64,000 nt of DNA from Anodontia alba (lineage: Eukaryota; Mollusca; Bivalvia; Lucinida; Lucinidae): the NCBI GenBank assembly GCA_964016985.1, contig OZ024826.1, positions 64,410,792-64,474,791 on the forward strand, read 5' to 3'. Within the stretch, counting starts at the first letter, position 1. Each line of letters begins with the position of its first letter. The notes below the pieces were generated by a model that did not search any database, was not told the DNA's origin, and worked only from the letters and a program-made list of their open reading frames with translations. Position numbers and translations under genes: made by a program. Shown piece after piece: positions 29,821 through 42,734 of this stretch.

Positions 29821-31655
29821 TTTTAGCTCACCTGAGCACGAAGTGCTCATGGTAAGCTATTGTGGTCAGTCAATGTCCGTCGTGCGGCGTGCGGCGTCAA
29901 CAATTGCTTTAAAAGCCTACTCCTCCTACACCCCTGGGCCAATTGACTTGATACTTGGTAGGAAGCATCGGGGTGACTTGTAGATCAAAAATAGCTAAAA
30001 TCGTTCCGATCGGAAATCCAAGATGGCCGCCATCTTGAAAATCTATTTTTCGCTTCTTCTCCTGAACCGAAAGGCCAATTGACTCCAAACTTGCTAGGAA
30101 CCATCAGGGTGACTTGTAGATCAAAAATAGCTAAAATCGTGCCGATTGGAAATCCAAGATGGCCGCCATGGCCGCCATCTTGAAAATCTATTTTTCGCTT
30201 CTTCTCCTGAACTGAAAGGCCAGTCGACTCCAAACTTGCTAGGAAGCATCAGGATGACTTGTAGATCAAAAATAGCTAAAATCGTGCCGATCGGAAATCC
30301 AAGATGGCCGCCATCTTGAAAATCTATTTTTCGCTTCTTCTCCTGAACCGAAAGGCCAATTGACTCCAAACTTGCTAGGAAACATCAGCTTGACTTGTAG
30401 ATCAAAAGTAGCTAAAATCGTGCCGATTGGAAATCCAAGATGGCCGCCATAGCGGCCATCTTGAAAATCTTTTTTTTGCTTCTTCTCCTGAACCGAAAGG
30501 CCGATTGACTCCAAACTTGCTAGGAAGCATCAGGATGACTTGTAGATCAAAAATAGCTAAAATTGTGCCAGTCGGAAATCCAAGATGGCCGCCATCTTGA
30601 AAATCTATTTTTCGCTTCAACTCCTAAACCCAAAAGCCAATTGACTCCAAACTTGGTAGAAGGCATGGGGGTGACTTATAGATCAAAAATAGCTAAAATC
30701 GTGCCTATCGGAAATCCAAGATGGCCGCCATGGCAGCCATCTTGAAAATCTATTTTTCGCTTCTTCTCCTGAACCGAAAGGTCAGTTGACTCCAAACTTG
30801 GTAGGAAGCATCGGGATGACTTGTAGATCAAAAATAGCTAAAATCATGCCGATCATAAAACCAGGATGGGCACCATGGCAGCCATCTTGAAAAATCTATT
30901 TTTCACTTTTTCTCCTGAACCGAAAGGCCAGTTGACTCGAAACTTGGTAGGAAGCATTTGGGTGACTTGTAGATCAAAAATAGCTAAAATCATGCCGATC
31001 GTAAATCCAAGATGGCCTCCATGGGGGCTATCTTGAAAACCTATTTTTCGCTTCTTTTCCTAAACCCAAAAGTCACTTGACTCGAAACTTAGTAGGAAGC
31101 ATCAGGGTGACTTGCAGATCAAATGTAGCTAAAATCGTTCTGATCAGAAATCCCAGATGGCCACCATGGCCGCCATCTTGAAAATCTATATTTAGCTTCT
31201 CCTCCTGCACCGAAAGGCCAATTGACTCCAAACTTCGTAGGAGACATTGGGGTGACTTGTAGATCAAAAATAGCTAAAATCATGCCAATTGGATATCCAA
31301 GATGGCGGCCATGGCAGCCATCTTGAAAATCTATTTTTCGCCTCTTCTCCTGAACTGAAAGGCCAGTTGACTCGAAACTTGGTAGGAAGCATTGGGGTGA
31401 CTCGTAGATCAAAAATAGCTAAAATCGTGCCGATCGTAAATCCAAGCTGGCTGCCATTTATAGTTTGTTCAAATGATCACGCTCAATTGACTGGCATGCC
31501 ATATATCTTCTTCTTCAAAATAAAGAACTGCTTAAATGATGATCTTTTCATTAGTTGCGATGACAGGATTGGAAAAATGTTGCATAACATCTGCATATCT
31601 GCAGTGGCTATGTCACTCAGGTGAGCGACCATGGCCCATGGGCCTCTTGTTTTGT
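29821..31655 (+). mobile_element. 145-bp array element, complete, with hairpin ends
   Basis: The head has agctcacctgagcacgaagt with a gagcac-gaa-gtgctc hairpin. About 11-12 units follow, containing gatggccgccat and cttctcctgaaccgaaaggc. The end is ctcaggtgagcgaccatggc with a perfect hairpin at 31633-31644 (ggcccatgggcc) and tcttgtttt. The terminal gctcacctgag and ctcaggtgagc are inverted. Minus-strand frames of 60-100 codons reflect the period and repeat a similar peptide; I do not consider them genes. Confidence 0.85.
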
Positions 31656-31894
31656 AATAGCTTGATAGACATGAAAAAACAACAGCTTATTTTAGGAACT
31701 AGTTCTATCCTTTATGAATAGCCCATTTTTTTAAAGGTTTCAAATTCTAGGGAGGCAATTTCCTATCTGCAAAAGTTGTGTCTCTTTGCAAAATGGTGAC
31801 AAAATCTTTCAGCTGTAACCCCACTCCTCCCTTAAAATGGAGCATAGTAATGTTATGTATGCCATCTTTTTTTTTACCCCTAAATATTTGGACA

Positions 31895-32080
31895 GATAGT
31901 GAAGTGCCCATGTGGCAGAGTGGTTAGCACCTCTGACTTAGCATAACTATGCCCTGGGTTTGAATCCTGCTGGCAGTAGAATTTAGCTCATGACTACATG
32001 GCACATCATTGCAAGAGCCTTTTACTATCACCCTTCCTTCATCTCAATATGACTTATAAATAATGTTGAAAGAGATCAAA
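31895..32080 (+). mobile_element. tRNA-derived SINE, second family
   Basis: The tRNA-like head has A-box tggcagagtggttagcacc and B-box gggtttgaatcctg. The body (tgactacatggcacatcatt) ends with an ATC-rich segment near 32080. No clear target duplication is visible. Confidence 0.7.
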
Positions 32081-32870
32081 TTATCATCATTGGACAGATA
32101 GTCTGTGGGTCTGAGCTAACCTTGGTGTTGGCTTATCATGACAGATTATTGCAATAAAGGGTATCTTTGAACAAGCTATTAATGACGACAGACTGACCTG
32201 AATAAAACCTTTCTGCTTCTACTGAATATTTAGCAATGCAAACCAAAGATTATAGACAATAGAGTATAAGCTGCAAAGTGACCTATACACCATTATACCC
32301 TAAACATTTGGACACTTTTACACTTACATACTTCTTCTAAAATTTGAACAAGCCCATTAGTACTTCTTGATATGTCTAAAAATGGCTTCACACCTTAAGA
32401 GCCATTCTCTGTAAACACTTAAAAAATGGCACATGCATAGTCATAGATTTTGCCCAAACTTTCCTATTTTCCTTATTCTAACTTTTAAGCAAACAAAACT
32501 CCTTATGTCTCTATTGATACCTGTTGCCATGGCAATGCAGATGAACATTTTGGCTAAAATTTTGATGAAAATTCACCTAAAATTGATAAATTTCAAACTA
32601 AACTAGTTGCTACCAGAAAAATGACACACTATTTATCGTTCATACAAATAAATAAATGATTTATTCAGGGATGAAACAAGACATTTATCTTAAATTCCGA
32701 AAAACCTTCTTCTTGTCAACCGTTCTTTAAGTGGATGGGGGTTTCAGTATAACAAAAAATGTGATTTTTGAGCAGATTCAATGACACATGAAAGTGCACT
32801 ATTAACTTAATACTTAGTACATTCTGACTAAACTGACTTTCAGAAATTGTGGATATACTTCATAGATTAT
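32081..32870. other. Unassigned AT-rich intronic sequence
   Basis: I find no gene, repeat or SINE signature that I can name in this stretch. Confidence 0.5.
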
Positions 32871-32875
32871 CTTTT

Positions 32876-33402
32876 TATGCCCCCGCCATCATCATGACCC
32901 CATGGGGATATTGTGTTCAGGTTGTGTGTACATGCATATGTTATTCCATACATATGTACGTGATCCAGTTAGACTCACATTAAGAATTTTGTAAGGTAGA
33001 TTCCAGGGTTGCTATCATTGTAGCAATTTGAAATTTGGTATGAGAATTTATGTCTATTACAACTGGAATATACAAGTATCAGGTCACAAAGACACATACA
33101 TCACGGTCCACTGTCTTCGGACGTAGGTTAATTTTGCAAGATTTTGTAAGAGTTAGATTTCAGGGTTCCTATTATTGTAACAACTTGAAATTTAGTATGA
33201 GGATTTATGTCTTATGAGTACAACAGGAATATACAAGAATCAGGTCACAACGGCCCATATGTTACGGTCCACTGACTTCTGACTTAGGCTAATTTTGTAG
33301 TTAAGATGTTTTTAACTTGAAATTTTGTATGAGGACTTATGTGTAACATTTTATGAAGGTATCCAAGGTGAGGGCATCTGTGTACTTTGGATACATTTCT
33401 GG
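32876..33402 (+). mobile_element. Hairpin-ended element, about 180-bp units
   Basis: The head tatgcccccgccatcatcatg is followed by about 2-3 units with gtaacaacttgaaatttagtatgagg-type sequence. The tail is gtgagggcatctgtgtactttggatac followed by atttctgg|tt, a decayed version of the hairpin-plus-CTRR ending. Weaker than the others. Confidence 0.55.
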
Positions 33403-33404
33403 TT

Positions 33405-33945
33405 AAGGTCAAGGTCACTGAAACAAGAAATTTAATAAAAAATGCGTCATTTTTCTCTAATTTAAGTTTATTTTTCCAAAATTTATTGTCATACTGTACT
33501 TATGGTTGTGCTATATAAGCACCATTACATTGCCCTTCAAATAAAAATAAATTGCATCTACAAAAATTCCTCCTAGGTCAAGGTCAAGATCATTATAACT
33601 GAAATATTTTTTCATCCTTAAATCATTTTTGTTGTTATATTTGCTTAATATCTCCAATGTTTTAAAAGATTTCAGCTTCACACCATGGAAATATGTTGCA
33701 CAATTGACTCCCTTTCATGAAGTAAGGATATCTTTTCAGTCATGGTCAAGGTCACAGAAACAAAGAAAATGGCTAAAAATAGGCCAGTTTTCTCTAGTTT
33801 AAGTTTATTTTCATATTTTAATTGTTCTTGATCTTTATTAATACTATTACAATGCCTTTAATTGATAAATAAATTGCTTCTGCAAGAGTACCTCCAGGTC
33901 AATGTCAAGATCATTATAATTGAAATATTTTTCATCTTTATATCA
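33405..33945 (+). repeat. About 300-bp repeat family (ggtcaaggtcacagaaacaa)
   Basis: Two diverged units of this family occur here; further copies fill 38640-42050 and appear inverted at 52800-53900. Each unit carries one or two tcaaggtca motifs. Confidence 0.7.
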
Positions 33946-33946
33946 T

Positions 33947-36907
33947 TATACCCCCGACATACGAAGTATGTGGGGGTATATTTCGTATATCGGGGTATAT
34001 AGTTTTCGCTTTTCCGTTCGTTCGTTTGTACGTACGTTTGTTTGTTTGTTCGTTCGTATGTTCGTTCATTCGTTCGTTCGTCTTTCCATCACAGGGTCAA
34101 AGTTTTTGCGTTAAAGTTTATAAGACCTCACATTTTGAAGACCCTTTGATGGATTTCATTCATATTTGGCATGATGGTAGATATAAGTCTAAAGTTTTTA
34201 TCAGCACGATCCCCACCCCGGGGGTGACCTTGGGGTCAAGGTCACGGACTTAGAATTTTCGTAAAAAAGTCAAAGTTTTTTGTGTTTAAGTTTATATAGC
34301 TATATCATCAAGACCCTTGAGGAATTTCATTTATATTTGACAACATATGGTAGATATCGGCCTAGCGTCTTACTCGGCATGATCCCTACCCGGGATGTGA
34401 CCAAGGTCAAGATCACGAACTTAGAATTTTCATATAAAAGTAAAAATATTTGCGTTTAAGTTTATATAGCCATATCATCAAGACCTTTTATTAAATTTCA
34501 TTATCTCCTAACTGAAAGGTTGAGCTGATATAGCTATCAGCAAGGAATCTGTTCATCTGTCCGTCAGTACGTTGAAGCATTATTCATTCATACTTTATTT
34601 TTGTCTTAGGGTCAAAGTTTTTGCGTTAAAGTTTATAAGACCTCATATTTTGAAGACCATTTGATGGATTTCATTCATATTTGGCATGATGGTAGATATA
34701 GGTCTTAAGTTGTTTTTATCAGCACCATCCCCACCCCGGGGGTGACCTTGGGGTCAAGGTCGCGGACTTAGAATTTTCGTAAAAAAGTCAAAGTTTTTGT
34801 GTTTAAGTTTATATAGCAATATCATCAAGACTCTTGAGGAATTTCATTTATATTTGACATGTTGGTAGATATCAGCCTAGCGTCTTACTCGGCATGATCC
34901 CCACCCCGGGTGTGACTGAGGCCAAGGTCACAAACTTAGAATTTTCATATAAAAGTAAAAATTTTTATGTTTAAGTTTATATAGCCATATCAAGACCTTT
35001 TATTAAATTTCATTATCCCCTAACTGAAAGGTTGAGCGGATATAGCTATCAACAAGGAATCTGTTCGTCTGTCCATCAGTCCGTTGAAGTATTATTCGTT
35101 CATACTTTATTTTTGTCTTAGGGTCAAAGTTTTTGCGTTAAAGTTTATAAGACCTCATATTTTGAAGACCCTTTGATGGATTTCATTCATATTTGGCATG
35201 ATGGTAGATATAGGTCTTAAGTTTTTATGAGCACCATCCCCACCCCGGGGGTGACCTTGGGGTCAAGGTCACTGACTTAGAATTTTCATAAAAAAAGTCG
35301 AAGTTTTTTGTGTTTAAGTTTATATAGCTATATCATCAAGACCCTTGAGGAATTTCATTTATATTTGACATGTTGGTAGATATCAGCCTAGCGTCTTACT
35401 CTGCATGATCCCTACCCTGGGTGTGACCGAGGTCAAAGTCACGAACTTAGAATTTTCGTATAAAAATAAAAATATTTGCGTTTAATATGGCTATATAAGC
35501 CATATTATCAAGACCTTTTGTTAAATTTCATTATCCCCTAACTGAAAGGTTGAGTGGATATAGCTATCAGCAAGAAATCTGTTTGTCTGTCCGTCCATAT
35601 GTTGAAGCATTATTTGTTCATACTGTATTTTTGTCTTAGTGTCAAAGTTTTTGCGTTAAAGTTTATAAGACCTCATAGTTTGAAGCCCCTTTGATGGATT
35701 TCATTCATATTTGGCACGATGGTAGATATAGGTCTAAAGTTTTTAACAGCTCCATCCCCACCCCGGGGGTGACCTTGGGGTCAAGGTCACAGAATTTTCA
35801 TAAAAAAGTCAAAGTTTTTTGTGTTTAAGTTTATATAGCTATACCATCAAGACCCTTCGAGGAATTTCATTTATATTTGACATGTTGGTAGATATAGGTC
35901 TAGAGTTTTACTCAGCATCATCCCCATCGCGGGGTATGACCTTGAGGTCAAGATCACAGACTTAGAAATTTCATAAAAGTAAAAAAATTTGCATCTAAGT
36001 TTATATAGCTATACCATCAAGACCTTTTGCTGAATTTTGTTATCCTCCTACCGAGCGGTTAAGGGTATATAGCTATCAGCATGGAATCCATCCATCTGTC
36101 TGTCCATAAATGCATTATTGTGCACCCCATAACTCCTAACTACCCTTTGAGCTATTTTCAGGAAACTGTCAGGTTGTAGAGGGCATTTGGTAGGGTGTCA
36201 GGTACAAGAAAGACAACTCTAACTGACTTGGTCCATGAGTTATCTCCCCTTGTCTCCAGAATTGTAAAAATTTTGTGCAAACCATAACTTTAAAACATGT
36301 TAAGATATTTCATGATACTTCACCAGTATGTATAGGACATTGAGTAGGCATATCACATTCAAGAATGACACTCTGACTCCATTCTGCAGTTTTCTCCCTT
36401 GGTTATTTAAATCTTGTGTGGGCAATAACTGTAAAATTCTTTAAGATATTTTTTTAATACGTAGGCAGGTGCCCTTAAAATTTTCATTAAAATTTAAATA
36501 GCTATATTATGAAGACCCTTTTGTTGGTTTCATTAATTTTAAGCATGATGGTATATATAGGTTAAAGTTTTTCTCAGCACCATCCCCAAGCTGGGGCATG
36601 GCTTTTAAGTCAAGGTCACAGACTTTTCATACAAATGTCATTTTTGCTTATATTATAAAGACTGGTTGATTTCACTAGTATATGGTGATAGTTATAGGGC
36701 TAAAGTTTTATTTAGCTCAATCCCTGCACCTGTGCCTGATCTTTGAGGTCAAGGGCTTCATATTGTGTGTGATTGAATTTTTTCAATGTTATAACATATA
36801 GCATACAACTGCCATCTCCAGAGTCAAAGCTACATACTTTGTGCTCTTTAAAAACTGGCGGTAGCACTGGTCAGGGGTATACGTGCCCTACTGGGCACTT
36901 TGTCTAG
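33947..36907 (+). mobile_element. Hairpin-ended element with about 515-bp higher-order units
   Basis: The head is acccccgacatacgaagtat gtgggggt (a catac-gaa-gtatg hairpin) followed by a (gttc)n tract. Four large units begin near gtcaaagtttttgcgttaaa at 34096, 34611, 35123 and 35641, a period of about 515 bp; each contains three smaller units with ccaccccgggggtgaccttg. It degrades into 150-bp-type units after 36115. The tail has aggggtatac and a hairpin at 36883-36898 (gtgccc-tact-gggcac), then CTAG at 36904-36907. Confidence 0.75.
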
Positions 36908-36909
36908 TT

Positions 36910-38635
36910 ATGCCGCCGCCTATTCGAAGAATAGTGGATGGGCATTAAGTATTACCCCTGTCCGTCCCATACGTCTGTCCGTCCGTCCCACTTCGTGTCC
37001 GGGCCATAACTCCCAAACCGTATGGAATATATTCATGAAACTTCACAGGTGCATACATCACATTGAGACAATGTGTCATGAGCAAGGAAGACAACCTTGC
37101 ATTTTTGGTTTTTGAATTATTTCCGCTTGACTTAGTTCCATATAGTTAACTGTGTCAGGGCCATAACTCCTAAACCGTATGAAATATATTCATGAAACTT
37201 TACCAGTGCCTGCATCACACTGAGACGATGTGTCATGAACAAGGAAGACAACTCTTGCATTTTTGGTTTTTGAATTATTTCCGCTTGACTTAATTCCATA
37301 TAGTTAACTGTGTCCGGGCCATAACTCCTAAACCGTATGAAATGTATTCATGAAACTTTACCAGTGCCTGCATCACACTGAGACGATGTGTCATGAACAA
37401 GGAAGACAACTCTTGCATTTTTGGTTTTTGAATTATTTCCGCTTGACTTAGTTCCATATAGTTAACTGTGTTCGGGCCATAACTCCTAAACCGTATGAAA
37501 TATATTCATGAAACTTTACCAGTGCATGCATCACACTGAGAAGATGTGTCATGAGCAAGGAAGAAAACTCTTGCATTTTTGGTTTTTGAATTATTTCCCC
37601 TTGACTTAGTTCCATATAGTAAACCGTGTCCGGGCCATAACTCCTAAACCATATGGAATATATTCATGAAACTTTATGGGTGCATGCATTACATTGAGAC
37701 GATGTGTCATGAACAAGGAAGACAACTCTTGCATTTTTTGTTTTTGAATTATCTTCCCTTGACTTAGTTCCATATAGTAAACTGGGTCCGGGCCATAACT
37801 CCTAAACCGTATGGAATATATTCATGAAACTATACAGGTGCATGCATCACATTGAGACGATGTGTCATGAACAAGGAAGACAACTCTGGCATTTTTGGTT
37901 TTTGAATTATTTCCCCTTGACTTAGTTGCATATAGTTAACCGTGTCCGGGCCATAACTCCTAAACCATATGGAATATATTCATGAAACTTTACAGGTGCA
38001 TGCATCACATTGCGACGATGTGTCATGAACAAGGAAGACAACTCTTGCGTTTTTCGTTTTTGAATTATCTTCCCTTGACTTAGTTCCATATAGTAAACTG
38101 GGTCCGGGCCATAACTCCTAAACCGTATCGAATATATTCATGAAACTTTATGGGTGCATGCATCACATTGAGACAATGTGTCATGAACAAGGAAGACAAC
38201 TCTTGCATGTTTTGGTTTTCTTAATTATTTCCCTTTGACTTAGTTCCATATAGTAAGCTGTGTCAGGGTCATAACTCCTAAACCGTATGGAATATATTCA
38301 TGAAACTTCTCCCTATTTGAAGAATAGTGGAAGGGCATTTAGTGTTACCCCTGTCCGTCCAGTCCGTCCGTCCGTCCCACTTCGTGTCCGGGCCATAACT
38401 CCTAAACCGTATGGAATATATTCATGAAACTTTACAGGTGCATGCAAATTTATGTTTTATTATCATAGCACTTATTGATTAAAGCAAAGGTTTCTTCAAG
38501 GTTTAATTGTATTCTCTTAAAAATGATATCTACCTTAATAATAACTTCATGCTATACCTGTTACAATTACATATAAACCCTTTTTCTGAATGGCATTTGG
38601 CGGGGGCATCCGTGTCCTATGGACACTTTTTCTAG
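36910..38635 (+). mobile_element. 158-bp satellite element, complete copy
   Basis: The head atgccgccgcctattcgaag is followed by about nine units, a restarted head segment near 38310 (cctatttgaagaatagtgga) and the tail ggcgggggcat, hairpin 38612-38626 (gtgtcc-tat-ggacac) and CTAG at 38632-38635. It abuts the previous element's CTAG with two T between, so both used the same kind of T-rich target. Confidence 0.82.
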
Positions 38636-38639
38636 TTTT

Positions 38640-41600
38640 TTAATGAATGTTAAGTATCTCCAATGTTTAAAAGGTTTCTGCTTCCCATCATTGATATATG
38701 TTGCAAACATTAACTGTCAATTTTAAGTTTATATCTCCACAGTTTATTGTCATATTTCAGTTGTGCTGGGTCTTTATTAATACAATTACAAACCCCTTCA
38801 AATGACAAATAATTTTTTCTACAAAAATACATCCAAGGTTAAGGTCATTATAAATGAATCAGTTTTCATCATTTAATCATTTTTTTGAAATGTTTGTGAA
38901 GCACAAATTAACTGTCTTTCATTAAGTATAGATATCTTTTTCTATCTAAATGATCCAGTTATAGGTAGTTTAAACATATTTTATTTCCAATAAACAAGGA
39001 AATGGGGTTGGACCACAAGTTATACCAACATTAGATTCATCCATCCCCTACTATACAAAACACACATAATATGTAACACAACAGCATATAAACTAGAATT
39101 TAAATTTGAAATCAATTAACAAAAAAATGTAATGAGAAGAAGAAGAAGAATGATATTAGGTAACAAAAAAGAGAATAGAAGATCATGGAGTTTTGTTGTC
39201 AAATTAATTTACAATGAAATTTATTATAAAGTGGTGTATGTAACGCACAAATAGATTACAAAAAACAAAACAAAAAACAAACAAAAAAAAAAAAAAAAAA
39301 AGCATACATATGCAAGCATTGTAGAACCAAATCTAACTACAGCTTTTGATCTGGGTCAGCTCAGCTTGCAATGACTGTACCCTTTACAGATTAGCTAATA
39401 TTGTGAGAGAGTGAAAGAACATTTAGCTACAAAAGAATCTTTCTGTCTGCTTAATATAGTCATGGACTGCACTAAATATTGTATTATTTTGCTATCCAGT
39501 TATAGTCAAGGTCAGGGTCACAGAAACAAAGAAAATTACTAAAATAGGTTATTTTTCTCTTTTCTAAATTTATCTCTTCACAGTTTATTGTCATATTCAG
39601 TTGGTCTTGAATAATACCATTACAATGCCCTTCAAATGACAAATAATTTTTTTTTACAAAAGTACATCAAAGGTTGAGGTCAAGGTCATTATAAATGAAA
39701 TAGTTTTCATCATTAAATCATTTTTTGTAATGTTTATGAAATATCTCCAATATTTTAAAAGGTTCCTGCCTCTCATCGTAGTCGTTCATTAAGTATAGCT
39801 ATCTTATCTAAATTATCCAGATATGGTTAAGGTCAAGGTTACCGAAACAAAGCAAATGGCAAAAACTAGGCCAATTTTCTCTTTTTTAAGTTTATTCCTC
39901 CACAGTTTATTGTCACATTTCATTTGTGCTTGGTATTTGTTAATACCATTACAAATGCCTTTCAAATGACAAATAGAATATTTCTACAAAAATACATCCA
40001 AGGTCAAAGAAACATTCTCATCCTTAATCAATTTTTGTAATGTTTGTGAAATATCTCCAAGGTTTGAAAAATTTCTGCTTCTCATCATGGAAATATGTTG
40101 CAAACATAAACAGCCTTGCATAACATATAGCTATCTTCTAAATTATCCAGATATGGTCAAGGTCACAGAAACAAAGAATATTTTTTAAGTTTATTTCTCC
40201 ACAGTTTTTTGTCATATCAATTGCGCTTGGTCTATATTAATACCATTACAGTGCCCTTGAAATGACAAATAAATTGCTTCTTCAAAAATACATCCACAGT
40301 CACTGAAACCATTTTCATTATTAGATGATTTTTTTTTAAATGTTTGTGAAATATCTCCAATAGTTTTAAAGGTTTCTGTCTCTCATCATGGAAGTGTGTT
40401 GCATAAATTTACTGTCATTCATTAACTTTAGCTGTCTTATCGAAATTATCCAGTTGTCCAGGGATAATGAGGGTGAAGGTTAAAGAAACAAAGAAAATGG
40501 CTAAAAATTGGTCCTGTTTCTTTATTTATTCTCAAATAAATTGCTTCTACAAAAATTCATCCAAGGTCAAGGTCATTAGAACAGAAATATTTTTCTTCTT
40601 TAATCAGTTTTTAGCTCGCCCAGACTGTGTCCCTGGAGAGCTTATGTTGTCACCCAGTCGTTGGTGTCTGCGTCGGCGTCCGCGTCCGCGTTAGCACAAT
40701 GTTTAAGTTTTCAAAGGTGTGCATAGTTTTTTTTAACTGTTTAAGGTACTGCTTTCAGATTTGGCCTACACCTACCTTAGGGTAAGACCTTTCAGTAGCA
40801 TACACCCCCATCCCCAAGTTAGACCCTTTATGTAGGTCAAGGTCAGTTCTTACTTTGTCATTTACACCCATGTTTCTTTTGCATTTAAGTTTTGAAAAGT
40901 GTACATAAATGCTGAAGTATTCAGGATAGAGCTTTAATATTTGGCCCACACCAGCCTTAGGGTTAAACCTTTCAATAGCACACCCTTTCCTTAGTTTGAC
41001 TTTCTGCCTAGGTCAAGGTCAGGTCATACTTTGTCATTTGAACCCATGTTTGAGTTCTGCATTTAAGTTTTGAAAAGTGTTTGTAACTGCTGAAGTATTC
41101 AAGGTACCACTTTAATATTTGGCCCACACCAATCTTAGGGTAAGACCTTTCAATAGCACACACCCCTTCCTCAGTTTGACCTTCTGCCTAGGTCAAGGTC
41201 AGGATATACTTTGTCATTTAAACCCATGTTTGAGTTCTGCATTTAAGTTTAGAAAAGTGTTCGTAACTGCTGAAGTATTCAAGATGCCACTTTAATATTT
41301 GGCCCACACCTACCTTAGGGTAAGACCTTTCAATAGTATACACCCCTTCCTCAGTTTGACCTTCTGCCTAGGTCAAGGTCAGATCATACTTTGTCATTTA
41401 CAGCTGTGTTTAAGTTTTGAAAAGTGTGCATGACTGCGGAAGTATGTAAGATATAGCTTTCATATTTCGTCAACACCAACCTAAGGGATTCAGCGTGTAA
41501 GATATAGCTTTGATATTTTGTCCACACCAACCTAAGGGAAGATGTTTCAATGGCATATACCCCATCCCTCAGTTTGACATTTGTCCGACATCAAAGTCAG

Positions 41601-42050
41601 GTCATACTCTGTCATTCACAGCTGTGTTTAAGTTCTGCATTTAATCTTTAATATTTAAAGATTGTTTTCTTATTTGACCAGCCCTTTCCAGTGAGCTGCG
41701 TTGTCCTCTGACAACTCTTGTTTTATAATGTTTGTGAAATACATTGTATAGGCAAAGGTTACTGCTTCTCATCATGAAAATATGTTGCAAACATACACTG
41801 TTTTGCATGAAGTTCAGCTATCTTATCTAAATTATCCAGATATGTCAAGGTTAAGGCCACAGAAACAAAGGTTATTTTTTCTCTAGCTTAAATTTATTTC
41901 TCCACAGTTAATTTGTTATTACTATTACAATGCCCTTCAAATGACAAATATATGGGTTCTACAAATATACCACCAAGGTTAAGGTATAGGTCATTTAAAC
42001 CATAAAATCTTTGTAATCTTTGATAATTCTATAAAAATTGTGCTATTAAG
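38640..42050 (+). repeat. About 300-bp repeat array with two insertions
   Basis: Units contain gtttattgtcatatttcag, aataccattacaatgccctt and caaatgacaaata, plus tcaaggtca motifs. The array is interrupted at about 38990-39330 by a block with A-rich tracts (39270-39301) and at 40612-41722 by a hairpin-ended element. No gene. Confidence 0.7.
40612..41722 (+). mobile_element. Hairpin-ended element nested in the 300-bp array
   Basis: The head is tttagctcgcccagactgtg with gtcggcgtccgcgtccgcgt. Four units of about 175 bp follow, with cacaccaaccttagggtaag, ggtcaaggtcag and actttgtcattt. The tail is ccagtgagctgcgttgtcct with a hairpin at 41701-41714 (ttgtcctctgacaa) and ctcttgtttt. The host array reads ...aatcagttttt before it and taatgtttgtgaaat after it, which are contiguous in other units. 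Confidence 0.8.
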
Positions 42051-42395
42051 AATCAATAGTTGATTTTTTGACATTCATTGGGTGATAAAGTTAGTGAGTG
42101 AAACGCAATTTTAATTTTGCTTGATTATTTTTGTACTTTATTTGTAAAGATTCATTAAACATTATTAATTATACGATGCAAAAGTGTGTCTGTTTTCTGC
42201 CATGACCTCTATCAGCCGTCATCGTAACGTGTGGTGTTGTTTATTGAGTGTTATTACATCAACCAATCAACTATGGTTAACAGTTAGGGCATTCAAACCT
42301 GTCAGTGGGTATTAATATTGAGGTTTTCCCTACCAGTTAGTTAAAGACGATGTTCTACTAAGGACAGAAAGTCTACAACAAAGTACAATATAATA

Positions 42396-42573
42396 CAGTC
42401 AAACCTGTCTTAAGCAGCCACCCATGGGAAGCTTAAAAAGTGGCTGCTGAAGGCAGGTGGCTGCTTAATACAGTACAAATATATAGGTATATGAATTTTG
42501 GGGCAACTTTCCTCTGGCTGCTTAATACAGGTTGGCTGCTTAATAGAGGTGACCACTAACACAGGTTTGACTG
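42396..42573. mobile_element. 178-bp Tc1/mariner-type MITE
   Basis: The termini cagtcaaacctgtcttaag and acaggtttgactg are inverted and flanked by TA (42394-42395 and 42574-42575). The interior repeats ggctgcttaatac. It is a different family from the 175-bp MITEs. Confidence 0.9.
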
Positions 42574-42734
42574 TACAATAAATACAATACAGAGAGGCGC
42601 CATAGCCATAGTAGGTTTATTAATAAAAATGTCCCCATACAGTCTGATGTTAGTTTTCAGTTTGCTTTCTTTGCATTCAACATTATAGAATAAATTAAAC
42701 ATAGATTCAAATTTAACATTACACTATATAGGGA

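Noticed and set aside
29985..31412. Protein-coding genes on the minus strand (repeated 60-100 codon frames)
   Set aside because: All encode variants of one peptide from the 145-bp array; the open frame follows from the repeat period and lacks codon-like substitution patterns.
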